Assembly (NCBI GenBank): GCA_009908745.1
Contig: JAAAOU010000156.1
Coordinates: 1 to 32,836, forward strand
Direction: 5' to 3'
DNA length: 32,836 bases
Source: Bacteroidota bacterium
Lineage (GTDB): Bacteria > Bacteroidota > Bacteroidia > Chitinophagales > Saprospiraceae
Positions 26,151 to 32,836 of this stretch are shown piece after piece (the stretch's first letter is position 1; each line of letters begins with the position of its first letter). The translations under genes and the position numbers were made by a program. The notes below the pieces were generated by a model that had not been told where the DNA came from, ran no database searches, and saw only the letters and a program-made list of their open reading frames with translations.

Positions 26151-26204
26151 GAGCGACGTAGGCGTAGCCTACGACGAACAGGGCGTAGCCTATGACGAAC
26201 AGGG
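26151..26204. repeat. GC-rich palindromic repeat cluster (CGTAGGC family), left
   Basis: Two units of a palindrome (core CGTAGGCGTAGCCTACG, each followed by ACGAACAGGGC or a close variant) start three bases after the helicase stop codon. The 43 bases at 26143-26185, including that stop, recur identically at 28188-28230. The same family returns at 26344-26375, 28128-28249 and 29676-29747. The cores can fold into hairpins on either strand. No coding role is seen. Confidence 0.8.
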
Positions 26205-26210
26205 CCGGAC

Positions 26211-26375
26211 TGCCTTTGCTTGCAACGGCTTGCGCCTGGCCACCGCCACCCACCCATCGGCTGGGCTGTAGCCAGTCGATGGGTGGGCGGCTTGCTGTCC
26301 GTAGGTGGCTTTGGAGCACCTTCTACCCGTAGCTTACCACCTTGAGCGACGCAGGCGCAGCTTACGCCGAACAGG
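26211..26375. repeat. 165-bp direct repeat R1, left of the AAA-ATPase gene
   Basis: The segment recurs as R2 at 27993-28157 with 5 differences in 165 bases and the same orientation. It contains a long hairpin: CCCACCCATCGGCTGG (26249-26264) pairs with 26272-26287 over 16 positions with a single G-T pair and a 7-base loop. R1 ends 22 bases before the ATPase start codon, so its hairpin and T-rich end may form the gene's leader. Confidence 0.9.
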
Positions 26376-26397
26376 AAAGTTTTTTATTTTTACATCC

Positions 26398-27945
26398 ATG
26401 GAGAAACTACCCATCGGCATACAAGACTTCGGAGAGCTGCGCAGGGGCGGCTATGTGTATGTAGACAAGACCGAGCTGATCCACCGCATGGTCACGATGG
26501 GCAAGCCCTACTTCCTTTCCCGGCCCCGCAGGTTCGGAAAATCTTTGCTCGTTTCTACCCTGAAGGCCTTGTTTGAAGGCAAGCGGGAGCTGTTCGAAGG
26601 CTTGTGGATCGAAAACCGCTGGGACTGGCAGCAGACCAACCCGGTGCTGCATTTTTCTTTTGAGGCTATCGATTATGATAAGAAAGGGCTCGAAGCGGCT
26701 TTGCAGTTGCACCTCAGGATGAAAGCCGAAGCATTCAACCTGAGGTTGGAACGATTGGGCAGCAAAGAACAGCTTGCAGAATTGATACAGAAAATCGCAG
26801 CCAAACATGGTCAGGTCGTACTGCTTATAGACGAGTATGACAAGCCTATCACCGACTACCTCACCGAAGAGGGTATAAGCCAGGCTAAGGCGAACCGGGA
26901 CTTGTTGCGCGAGTTTTACGGTGTCCTTAAAAGCGCCGACGAGCACCTGCGCCTGATTTTCATCACCGGCATCTCCAAATTTGCGAAAGTTTCCATCTTT
27001 TCACATCTAAACAACCTCTCTGACCTTACCTTGCACCGCGCCTATGCCACGCTAACGGGCTATACACAATCGGAGCTGGAATATTACTTCGAGCCTCACC
27101 TGCAAGCTGCCGCACAGGTTTTGGAGCTCCCCCCGGCACAACTACTCGAAAATATCCAGGAATGGTATAACGGCTATTCCTGGGATGGCCGCAATAAGGT
27201 CTACAACCCTTTTGGTATACTCAGTTTTCTGGATCAGCAGGCTTTCGTAAATTTCTGGTCGGCCAGCGGTACGCCCCGGCTGATTGTTGAGCAGATGCGG
27301 CAGCAGCAGCTTTATGCTATGGAGGAAGTGCCTATCAAAAGCTTTATTTTCGAACATTTTGACCTGGACCATATCGCGCTTGTCCCACTGCTATTCCAGT
27401 CTGGCTACCTGACGGTAAAATCAGCCAACCTGCTGAAGGGGGAATATGTGCTGCATTACCCTAACAAAGAGGTACGCGAAAGCATGTACGCTTTTCTGCT
27501 GCAAGAGCTCTCTCCCGAGCCGACTCGCCACAATACCGGCCGCACGGTCCACGACCTACAGCAGGCTTTTGCTCAGGACAACCTGGAGCAGGTGCGGGAT
27601 ATCTTGGACAGCGTGCTTGCAGATTTGCCTTACGAAACCTTTGATAAAACGTCTGAGGGCCTGTTTCACGGCTTGGTACACATCTTATTCAACTACCTGG
27701 GGCTCTACTGCGATAGTGAGGTGCACTCCGCCCGCGGGCGGGCAGATGCGGTGGTTCAGATGCCGCAGTCCGTCTATGTCTTCGAATTCAAAATTCACCA
27801 AACGGCTACCGAGGCGCTTCAGCAAATCCGTGAGCGCGACTACGCGCAGCGTTTCCGCAGCAGCGGCAAGCGGGTATTGGGAATCGGGGTCCACTTTGAT
27901 GGGCAGGAACGGCGGATTGCGGGCTGGGAGGTGGAAGCGCTTTAG
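26398..27945 (+). CDS. AAA-ATPase-like / PD-(D/E)XK nuclease-family protein
   Basis: A 515-residue protein of the AAA-ATPase_like plus PDDEXK_9 architecture. N-terminal YVDKTELI and SRPRRFGKSLL (a Walker A variant ending GKS, about residues 40-50) are followed by VVLLIDEYDKPI (Walker B, about 140) and FITGISKFAKVSIFSHLNNL (sensor region). The C-terminal nuclease-like fold has GRADAVV...VYVFEFKI, matching a D-x(n)-E-x-K active site, near residues 445-465. These genes occur in many copies in Bacteroidota genomes; their role is unknown and they are often thought mobile or defensive. The frame is open for 31 more codons, but ATG at 26398 is preferred since the family begins MEKLPIGIQDF. Direct repeats R1 and R2 frame it. 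The last 18 bases of the gene are repeated at 29746-29763. Confidence 0.9.
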   Translation: MEKLPIGIQDFGELRRGGYVYVDKTELIHRMVTMGKPYFLSRPRRFGKSLLVSTLKALFEGKRELFEGLWIENRWDWQQTNPVLHFSFEAIDYDKKGLEAALQLHLRMKAEAFNLRLERLGSKEQLAELIQKIAAKHGQVVLLIDEYDKPITDYLTEEGISQAKANRDLLREFYGVLKSADEHLRLIFITGISKFAKVSIFSHLNNLSDLTLHRAYATLTGYTQSELEYYFEPHLQAAAQVLELPPAQLLENIQEWYNGYSWDGRNKVYNPFGILSFLDQQAFVNFWSASGTPRLIVEQMRQQQLYAMEEVPIKSFIFEHFDLDHIALVPLLFQSGYLTVKSANLLKGEYVLHYPNKEVRESMYAFLLQELSPEPTRHNTGRTVHDLQQAFAQDNLEQVRDILDSVLADLPYETFDKTSEGLFHGLVHILFNYLGLYCDSEVHSARGRADAVVQMPQSVYVFEFKIHQTATEALQQIRERDYAQRFRSSGKRVLGIGVHFDGQERRIAGWEVEAL

Positions 27946-27993
27946 CCTCTCACCGTACCAGCGTCACATCCCCTTGCCGCGTCCACACCCCGT
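27927..27993. repeat. 67-bp junction repeat A (ATPase 3' end plus CHU_C-type 3' remnant)
   Basis: These bases recur as repeat B at 29746-29811 with a 1-base indel and few substitutions. Both copies hold the ATPase C-terminal codons (V-E-A-L-stop) followed on the other strand by a type IX sorting-domain end. The two repeats bracket about 1.75 kb of foreign-looking DNA. Copy A ends exactly where R2 starts. Confidence 0.85.
27950..27993 (-). pseudogene. C-terminal remnant of a type IX sorting-domain (CHU_C) gene
   Basis: Read on the minus strand, this short stretch encodes GVWTRQGDVTLVR followed by a TGA at 27952-27950. That is the same C-terminal peptide as the intact gene at 29768-32836, which ends in TAG. 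The upstream part of the gene has been cut off by the repeat R2. It is a small fragment and cannot be functional. Confidence 0.75.
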
Positions 27994-28157
27994 GCCTTTG
28001 CTTGCAACGGCTTGCGCATGGCCACCGCCACCCACCCATCGGCTGGGCTGTAGCCAGTCGATGGGTGAGCGGCTTGCTGTCCGTAGGTGGCTTTGGAGCA
28101 CCTGCTACCCGTAGCTTACCACCTTGAGCGATGTAGGCGCAGCTTACGCCGAACAGG
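27993..28157. repeat. 165-bp direct repeat R2, right of the AAA-ATPase gene
   Basis: A near-identical copy of R1 (26211-26375). The differences include a G-to-A change at the outer end of the long hairpin stem, so the stem is slightly shorter here. It begins at the end of the CHU_C remnant and runs into the palindrome cluster. Confidence 0.9.
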
Positions 28158-28249
28158 GCGACGTAGGCGCAGCCTACGCCGAGCAGAGGGTAGGGGAGCG
28201 ACGTAGGCGTAGCCTACGACGAACAGGGCGCAGCCTACGACGAACAGGG
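28128..28249. repeat. GC-rich palindromic repeat cluster, middle
   Basis: Four or so units with cores such as CGTAGGCGCAGCCTACG and CGTAGGCGTAGCCTACG, spaced by CGAACAGGGCG-like or CGAGCAGAGGG-like linkers. The last two units (28188-28247) repeat the segment just after the helicase gene almost exactly. Together with R2 they fill the 27946-28307 stretch, which has no gene apart from the CHU_C remnant. Confidence 0.8.
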
Positions 28250-28307
28250 GCTCTTGTTGACTATATGCTTGAAACTCCTTACATTGATAGTCAATAAAGT
28301 GAGTATT

Positions 28308-28814
28308 ATGAGAGGGAAGCCCCACAGGGATGTTCACCATAGAAGTGATACTTTCGAATCCAGACGGTCTGCGTTCAGATGGATTAAAAGAATCTTGGGG
28401 ATCCCAGTGATCACCCACCCTACAGAAACCATTAGGAATAAAAATAGCGAGGCGTGGAAAAGAGAAGGATTGAGGCGTAACAAAAATAAGGGGCTGTACA
28501 TTTTCAAATGGCTTGGCAAGTTATTTAGTGTCAGAGAAGATGACGGCAATTTTTACGTCGATCAAGGTCCCCATTTTAAGACCGTGTTGGGACTTTAGTA
28601 ATCGGTCTGCAAACTGCACTTTTTTGCTTATACTTCGTCCCGAAAATCCTCATTTAGCTTAGGCTAAACTCCGGTTTTCGCGCCTCGTCTAACCAAAAAA
28701 TTGCTAGTTTTCGACTAGAAGACCAAAATCCCAACACGGTCTAACTATGGTAAACACGGCAAGAAGCTCAAGGGGCACGCTTATTATCCTAAAAAGAAGA
28801 AGCAGAAGCAATGA
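28308..28814 (+). pseudogene. Small basic protein gene interrupted by MITE copy 2
   Basis: The intact front part encodes 90 residues starting MRGKPHRDVHHRSDTF and ending GNFYVDQGPHF. The frame then enters the MITE and stops at a TAG at 28596-28598, after a foreign tail. Removing 28577-28741 (the left TAA partner and the element) joins it in frame to NYGKHGKKLKGHAYYPKKKK and a TGA at 28812-28814, giving 113 residues. That restored stop overlaps the next ATG as ATGA. The restored protein is very basic, Lys- and His-rich, with aromatic ends like several toxin tips, but I recognise no family. It is AT-richer than its neighbours and was probably acquired with the gene that follows. Possible toxin or effector with a downstream antidote, by arrangement only. 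Confidence 0.65.
28580..28741. mobile_element. 162-bp MITE-like element, copy 2, with TAA target duplication
   Basis: Terminal inverted repeats run GACCGTGTTGGGA to TCCCAACACGGTC, with the same interior as copy 1 at 14780-14941. The outer flanks are TAA at 28577-28579 and TAA at 28742-28744, a 3-bp target duplication of TNA type. This suits mobilisation by an IS5-like transposase (inference). Its outer two base pairs differ from copy 1 but remain complementary in both copies. No ORF spans it. Confidence 0.88.
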
Positions 28815-29518
28815 TCAATTATAAGATTTACAACAGCCTATTGGAGATTGAAGACCTGAATCTTGAATCCAGCTTGTTCTCCTTGACTTTGCAAAACCAA
28901 AAGGTTCTTGAGTCTTTGAAGGTCCTACAGGTGAAAGAAAACGCCCACTTTCAGCGAGATATGCTTTCCTTATTCAGGGACTTTCTGGTTTTTAGCACCA
29001 AAGCGCACAAGGTGTATTTGGTATTCCTTGAGCCGTACCCCCAGAAAAAGAATAGAATCAGGAGCAAAAAAGGGCTTTTTTACCCCCATAGTATTGTATT
29101 CAGGCAATCTGCCACCTACGAAACTGAAATAGAAGTCTCACCGGGCGAAACATTACTAGCCGGTATTACCCAAGTCACCGTGTCTGATATTGACCGTGTG
29201 GCCGACTGCCTTGATGAATTGCCCTTTGCTTTTGGCTTAGCCGTCCCCCAACAAAAAAGGGCGTTTGCCAATAGTAGAAAAGATACGCTGGAAACAATCG
29301 TACGTCAAGGACTAAAACCGGGAAAGATATATTGGAAAAACTGGCTCAAGATTGTTGCCCTACTTCTAAAGCCAGAACGTAAAATCTTCACGCTGCAAAC
29401 GCTTAATGACAGCGAATATTTCCGGGTTTTTCACCATAGAGCTGACGGACAGTGGGAAAAGCAACTAGAACACTTTTTTGCGCAGCAGCTCCAGAACCGC
29501 CCTGCTTTACAAAGCTAA
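28811..29518 (+). CDS. Hypothetical protein (235 aa), partner of the interrupted gene
   Basis: A 235-residue soluble protein with no signal peptide, membrane segment or cysteine. It begins MINYKIYNSLLEIEDL and carries alternating beta-like stretches (KVYLVFLEPYPQKKNRIRSK, YETEIEVSPGETLLAGITQV), then FAFGLAVPQQKRAF and a basic-aromatic region KPGKIYWKNWLKIVALLLK. I do not recognise a family. Its ATG overlaps the restored stop of the upstream MITE-broken gene (ATGA), so the pair was once translationally coupled. The AT-rich composition differs from the surrounding genes and fits horizontal origin. An immunity or antitoxin role would fit the arrangement, but the sequence itself does not show it. 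Confidence 0.75.
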   Translation: MINYKIYNSLLEIEDLNLESSLFSLTLQNQKVLESLKVLQVKENAHFQRDMLSLFRDFLVFSTKAHKVYLVFLEPYPQKKNRIRSKKGLFYPHSIVFRQSATYETEIEVSPGETLLAGITQVTVSDIDRVADCLDELPFAFGLAVPQQKRAFANSRKDTLETIVRQGLKPGKIYWKNWLKIVALLLKPERKIFTLQTLNDSEYFRVFHHRADGQWEKQLEHFFAQQLQNRPALQS

Positions 29519-29675
29519 TAGCCGTACCGAAACACCATACCGTAAGAGAAGAATACTTGCCTGCTACCCGTAGCTTACCACCCCAAACCAAACGCAACGC
29601 TCGTCGTTGCTTGCAGCTAATACGCCCTATCGACTGGAACTGCCATTTAGTAAGCTGAGCCTACTTCTGACGCGG

Positions 29676-29747
29676 GCGACGTAGGCGCAGCCTACGCCGA
29701 GCAGAGGATTGCAAGGACCGACGTAGGCGCAGCCTACGACGAACAGG
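29676..29747. repeat. GC-rich palindromic repeat cluster, right
   Basis: Two units (29676-29704 and 29719-29747) with the core CGTAGGCGCAGCCTACG, one followed by CCGAGCAG and the other by ACGAACAGG. They lie in the 249-base gap 29519-29767, which also repeats the CTGCTACCCGTAGCTTACCA segment of R2 at 29561-29580. No gene is seen in the gap. Confidence 0.8.
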
Positions 29748-29811
29748 AGGTGGAAGCGCTTTAGCCCCTACCGCACCAGCGTCACATCCCCTTGGCGCGT
29801 CCACACCCCGT
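29746..29811. repeat. 66-bp junction repeat B
   Basis: The right-hand copy of the repeat at 27927-27993. Its left part is a fragment of the AAA-ATPase 3' end (GTGGAAGCGCTTTAG), with no ATPase gene attached. Its right part is the real 3' end of the type IX-secreted protein gene. Presence of both gene ends in both copies shows that these two genes were once directly convergent. Confidence 0.85.
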
Positions 29812-32800
29812 CCGGCGTTTGCACTTCGATTTGGTAGTAGTAGACTTCGGCGGGCTGCGGCTTGCCGTTGAAGGTGCCGTCCCAGCCGCGGGTGGGGTAC
29901 TCATTGTTGTACACTTGCTGCCCCCATCGGTTGAAGATGCGCAAGACAGCCACCTGTGCCTCGGCATTGCCCACTACATTGAAGAAATCGTTGGTGCCGT
30001 CACCGTTAGGCGTGAAGGTGTTGGGCATGGCGAGTTGAAGCTCCCCGCCCGGCACTTCCACCTCGATTTCGGCTACACAGCCCCATTCGTCCTCGATACT
30101 GGCGTAGTAAAAGCCCGCCTGCAGGTTGGTACGCTCTAAATCGACGCTGCCGTCCTCCCAAATCAGCGTGTGCGTACTATCGGATAGCATCAGTAACAGG
30201 CTGCCATCGCCGTAGCCAAAGTCAGGCGTCGTTTCCACCTCGTACAGGGGCGGGGGGTAGTAATCCAGCATCAGGTAGACGGTGGAGTCGCAGCCGTTGG
30301 CGTCGGTAAGCTGCAGGGTATAGTCACCAGCGGTTTCGAAGACCTCTCCGCCAATGTCTAGCACCTCACCTTCGCAGAGGGTGGTGTCGAAAAAGGACTC
30401 CGAAGGGGTTTCCACAGCGAGTTGCAGCACGACCAGGGAATCGCAGCCGGCTTGGGACTGTAAGATGGCTTCGTAGGTGCCTGCCGTATCTAGTCCCTGC
30501 TCATTGAACAGGTAGGTTTCTCCTTCGCAGATGGTCGCTTGCAGGGTTTCTTCGTACTCGGGTAGCACGGCCAGTTCTAGGGTTACGGTGCTGTCGCAGC
30601 CCAGCGTGGTCTGGTACTCGGCGGTGTAGGTGCCGGTCTCGGTCAGGGGCTGGCCGTTGAAGAGGAGGGTGTCGGATTGGCAGATGGTGGATTGGAGGTT
30701 GGAATTGTATGAGGCGTTTACAGTTAATTCCGTCGTAACCGTACTATCACAGCCTTGTACAGACGTTAATGTGTCCAGATAGGTGCCTGCCTGGCTGTAT
30801 ACCTGATTGCCAACCACCACGCTATCACCTTCGCATATAGTGAATGCCTGTACATTAGGGAAGTTGATATACTCCTCTGTCACTTCAAACTCGTAAGGTT
30901 GCGAGTAACAGTTGTTTTCATCAATGGCAATTACGGTGTAAAGGCCAGGTGTGAGATCGGTGAATAATCCATCAGCTTGTGGCGGTCTATCATCTAATTG
31001 AAAAAAGTGATAAAGGGCATCTCCCTGAGCAGAAAAAGAAATAAATGCATCTTGATCCAAACAGCTCCAGCTTAAGTCTGTACTATCAACGTCCAGTTGT
31101 ATCTCAGATACTTGCGATGTGATTTCGACTGCCCGGGTTGATTCACAACCACGCTGGTCCTTTACTGTTATCTGGTAAGTACCTGGAGTAAGCTCCGTGA
31201 AAGTACCCGCATCTTGCCAGTCACCATCATTTAATTTATACCCATAGGGGGGCACTCCATCAATACCGCTAATGACAATTTGCCCTAGCCCTCCGCAAAT
31301 TGCTGCTTCCTGAAAAACTATAGAATCCCGCAGCGGCTCCGGAATCGAAAACTGAATGGAGCTATCTTGATAGGAGCAGACGGCGGCGGCCGTTGCTGTA
31401 TAGTTATCTGGCGGGAGATCAGTAAAAATACTATCCGAAGTAGAAATATCATTAGGGTTGGGTACCAAATTATACACAAAGGGACCGTCGCCACTTAATG
31501 GGTTAATAACCAACTCTCCAAGTTCACAACCCAATTGTTGGTCAAAATTGACCAAAAAAGGAGCAGGCGTACATATTTCAGGTTCCTCCATATTCTGACA
31601 GTCATCAAAGTTTTCTTCAAAAATCACTTCACCTCCTTCATCGGCTACCTTGAGCCAATCTACCATTCCAGAGCCCTTGAAATAAAATCGGATGTTTCTA
31701 ATATCGCATATAGCCTCCTGTGCTGGTAGCTCTTTGAATACTGTTCCGTTATACTTGAAGTAAACGACACCGTTCGAAAACTCCATTTCTAAGATGAAAA
31801 ACTCAGAAAAGTCAAAAATCAGTTCAGGAAGGTCATTTAACTGCGTATCGCCTGACCATATCCTCGTGTATTGTAGCGCCCAAGACGCCCCCATTGCTTT
31901 AAGTCCAGTATTTAGTCCCTCCCCTGTCAATGACACTGTTATATCATACGCATTAAGGCCGCCATCTTGCTGGGCGTTTTTAAGCCTGGCCTGAAAAGTA
32001 AAGTTCTCAGGTATGCAGATGGTATCGCAAAAATTGAAGTTTGTCCAGTAGTAGTTTATATCCGAAAAGGAAGAAGGTAAATGCATCACCCCGTCCTGTA
32101 CGAAATCGCAAATATCTTCATCAGGCTCTACATAGTTATTCAAACTTCGTATCTGACCCCGCCAGCCGGGCTGGCAACCATCAATTTCAATCTCCTGCGT
32201 CGCTGACGTGGAGTCCCCACAGGCATCGATTATTGTTAATGTGATTACATAATCTCCCGGAGCTAAATAAGTGTGTACGGGTCTTTCTTCATTAGAAGTG
32301 GCACCATCACCAAAATCCCACGCGTAATGGAAAGCGCCTTCTGTTTCGGGGAAAAAGGCTTTTTTAGTTCCATTAAACGAAACAACCTGAAACTCTGCTG
32401 TAATAGGGTCAATGCTCAAAGAAAGCGTTTTTGTGTTATTGGCGTCATAGTCATCGGGGGAACCGTTCACTTTCGAAGCGGAAACTGAAAACTCAAAGTT
32501 TTCCTCTATCAGACTCAAGCAAGGCAAACTAATATAAGCGGTATCACTTGGCAGGATTGTGCCAGACCACACATAAGATGTCGAAGCAGCTGTCGTCCCG
32601 TATTCAAATTCAATGGAAGTGATAGGCGTACTGCCATTATTGCTCACAAGCACCTTCGGACATACCTTACTTTGACAAAGTTGGGTTTTCAGGTCCAATA
32701 GCCAGATATCAGTATCCGCGCCGCCTTGGCAAGCATCCGATTGTAAAATTTCGGATCGCCCATTTTCAAGCGCTGCAATCATTCTTTCCTTTTGCCCAAG

Positions 32801-32836
32801 TGTAAAATGCCAAGGAGTACAGGAAGTGTAATCCAT
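29768..32836 (-). CDS. Type IX-secreted multidomain protein, probable M43 metalloprotease (N-terminus outside window)
   Basis: The frame is open to the right edge, giving 1022 residues. The first visible residues, MDYTSCTPWHFTLGQKERM, match the Met-turn and end of M43 (cytophagalysin/pappalysin) proteases, so the real start and HEXXH site should lie beyond the window. A PKD domain follows (about 150-222, FHYAWDFGDGATSNEERPVHTYL), then a beta-rich region that may be a jelly roll, and two SprB-like units (GVPPYGYKLNDGDW, TPGTYQITVKD). Four repeats of about 68 residues follow (CEGDSVVVG...QGCDSTVT; C..SDTLLF; CEGETYLF; CEGEVLDIG). The end is the gliding-motility C-terminal sorting domain, NTFTPNGDGTNDFF, IFNRWGQQVY and RGWDGTFNGKP, ending GDVTLVR. 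It is exported by the type IX system and likely surface-bound. Cysteines suggest disulfides. Confidence 0.9.
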   Translation of the reverse strand: MDYTSCTPWHFTLGQKERMIAALENGRSEILQSDACQGGADTDIWLLDLKTQLCQSKVCPKVLVSNNGSTPITSIEFEYGTTAASTSYVWSGTILPSDTAYISLPCLSLIEENFEFSVSASKVNGSPDDYDANNTKTLSLSIDPITAEFQVVSFNGTKKAFFPETEGAFHYAWDFGDGATSNEERPVHTYLAPGDYVITLTIIDACGDSTSATQEIEIDGCQPGWRGQIRSLNNYVEPDEDICDFVQDGVMHLPSSFSDINYYWTNFNFCDTICIPENFTFQARLKNAQQDGGLNAYDITVSLTGEGLNTGLKAMGASWALQYTRIWSGDTQLNDLPELIFDFSEFFILEMEFSNGVVYFKYNGTVFKELPAQEAICDIRNIRFYFKGSGMVDWLKVADEGGEVIFEENFDDCQNMEEPEICTPAPFLVNFDQQLGCELGELVINPLSGDGPFVYNLVPNPNDISTSDSIFTDLPPDNYTATAAAVCSYQDSSIQFSIPEPLRDSIVFQEAAICGGLGQIVISGIDGVPPYGYKLNDGDWQDAGTFTELTPGTYQITVKDQRGCESTRAVEITSQVSEIQLDVDSTDLSWSCLDQDAFISFSAQGDALYHFFQLDDRPPQADGLFTDLTPGLYTVIAIDENNCYSQPYEFEVTEEYINFPNVQAFTICEGDSVVVGNQVYSQAGTYLDTLTSVQGCDSTVTTELTVNASYNSNLQSTICQSDTLLFNGQPLTETGTYTAEYQTTLGCDSTVTLELAVLPEYEETLQATICEGETYLFNEQGLDTAGTYEAILQSQAGCDSLVVLQLAVETPSESFFDTTLCEGEVLDIGGEVFETAGDYTLQLTDANGCDSTVYLMLDYYPPPLYEVETTPDFGYGDGSLLLMLSDSTHTLIWEDGSVDLERTNLQAGFYYASIEDEWGCVAEIEVEVPGGELQLAMPNTFTPNGDGTNDFFNVVGNAEAQVAVLRIFNRWGQQVYNNEYPTRGWDGTFNGKPQPAEVYYYQIEVQTPDGVWTRQGDVTLVR

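Noticed and set aside
27446-28114. A 222-residue plus-strand frame running from the ATPase gene into R2
   Set aside because: It is an out-of-frame reading of the ATPase gene extended by open repeat sequence. The true frame has the conserved nuclease motif.
28308-29518. Naming the restored small gene and its partner as a known toxin-immunity family
   Set aside because: Size, charge and overlap fit, but no catalytic motif or family signature is visible. The idea is kept as a hypothesis only.
32834-32836. The ATG at the window edge as the true start of the sorting-domain protein
   Set aside because: The residues that follow match the inside of an M43 protease (Met-turn), and there is no signal peptide, which an exported protein must have.
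1-32836. tRNA or rRNA genes
   Set aside because: No cloverleaf with a GTTCRA-type T-arm or rRNA signature was noticed in the gaps between genes. This was by eye, so a tRNA scan could still find one.

Overview
The window looks like a chromosome segment of a marine or environmental Bacteroidota, most likely of the Saprospiria/Lewinella type. The main evidence is a large secreted protein at the right edge that ends in a gliding-motility/type IX (CHU_C, type B) sorting domain behind SprB-like and PKD-like repeats. Supporting signs are a CRY-DASH photolyase, AAA/PD-(D/E)XK ATPases of the kind that proliferate in this phylum, scarce Shine-Dalgarno sequences, and one TAnnTTTG promoter-like box. The genus is an inference. 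Coding DNA is GC-rich except for an AT-richer patch at about 28.25-29.6 kb.

Layout. (1) 1-589: an RNA 2'-phosphotransferase (kptA) broken by a frameshift. (2) 621-7197: a two-gene RND efflux unit (adaptor plus HAE1 pump, without an outer-membrane channel gene) followed by an MMPL/RND-superfamily exporter. (3) 7201-17245: a formate/molybdopterin island. The minus-strand run is a YdeP-type formate-dehydrogenase-like oxidoreductase, moaA, a lipoprotein and moeA. Divergent from it are an oxalate/formate-type MFS carrier and its 39-residue companion protein, then a soluble Cache-AraC regulator; fdhD faces back in. The enzyme, its cofactor synthesis, its sulfuration factor, a carboxylate carrier and a regulator are thus together. 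(4) 17411-21195: a membrane-anchored MutS-like ATPase translationally coupled to a leucine-rich-repeat protein with a BRCT-like segment. (5) 21309-23357: a palindromic mobile-element relic that supplies the last codons of a CRY-DASH photolyase, then a small unknown gene. (6) 23482-26148: a large fusion of a RelE-like domain, a UvrD-like helicase and ankyrin repeats. (7) 26143-29811: a rearranged accessory zone with an AAA-ATPase/PD-(D/E)XK gene between two 165-bp direct repeats, clusters of GC-rich palindromes, a duplicated gene junction, and an AT-rich two-gene unit whose first gene is interrupted by a 162-bp MITE. (8) 29768-32836: the C-terminal 1022 residues of a type IX-secreted protein whose missing N-terminus is probably an M43 metalloprotease.

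The strongest direct observations are these: two 162-bp MITE copies, one of which can be excised on paper together with one TAA target copy to restore a reading frame that overlaps the next start codon by ATGA; the 165-bp repeats framing the AAA-ATPase; and the 66-67-bp duplication that carries the 3' ends of two convergent genes to both sides of the AT-rich insert. The most promising functional novelties are the RelE-UvrD-ankyrin fusion, the MutS/LRR-BRCT pair and the cytosolic Cache-AraC regulator of the formate island. All family assignments come from reading motifs; no database search was run.
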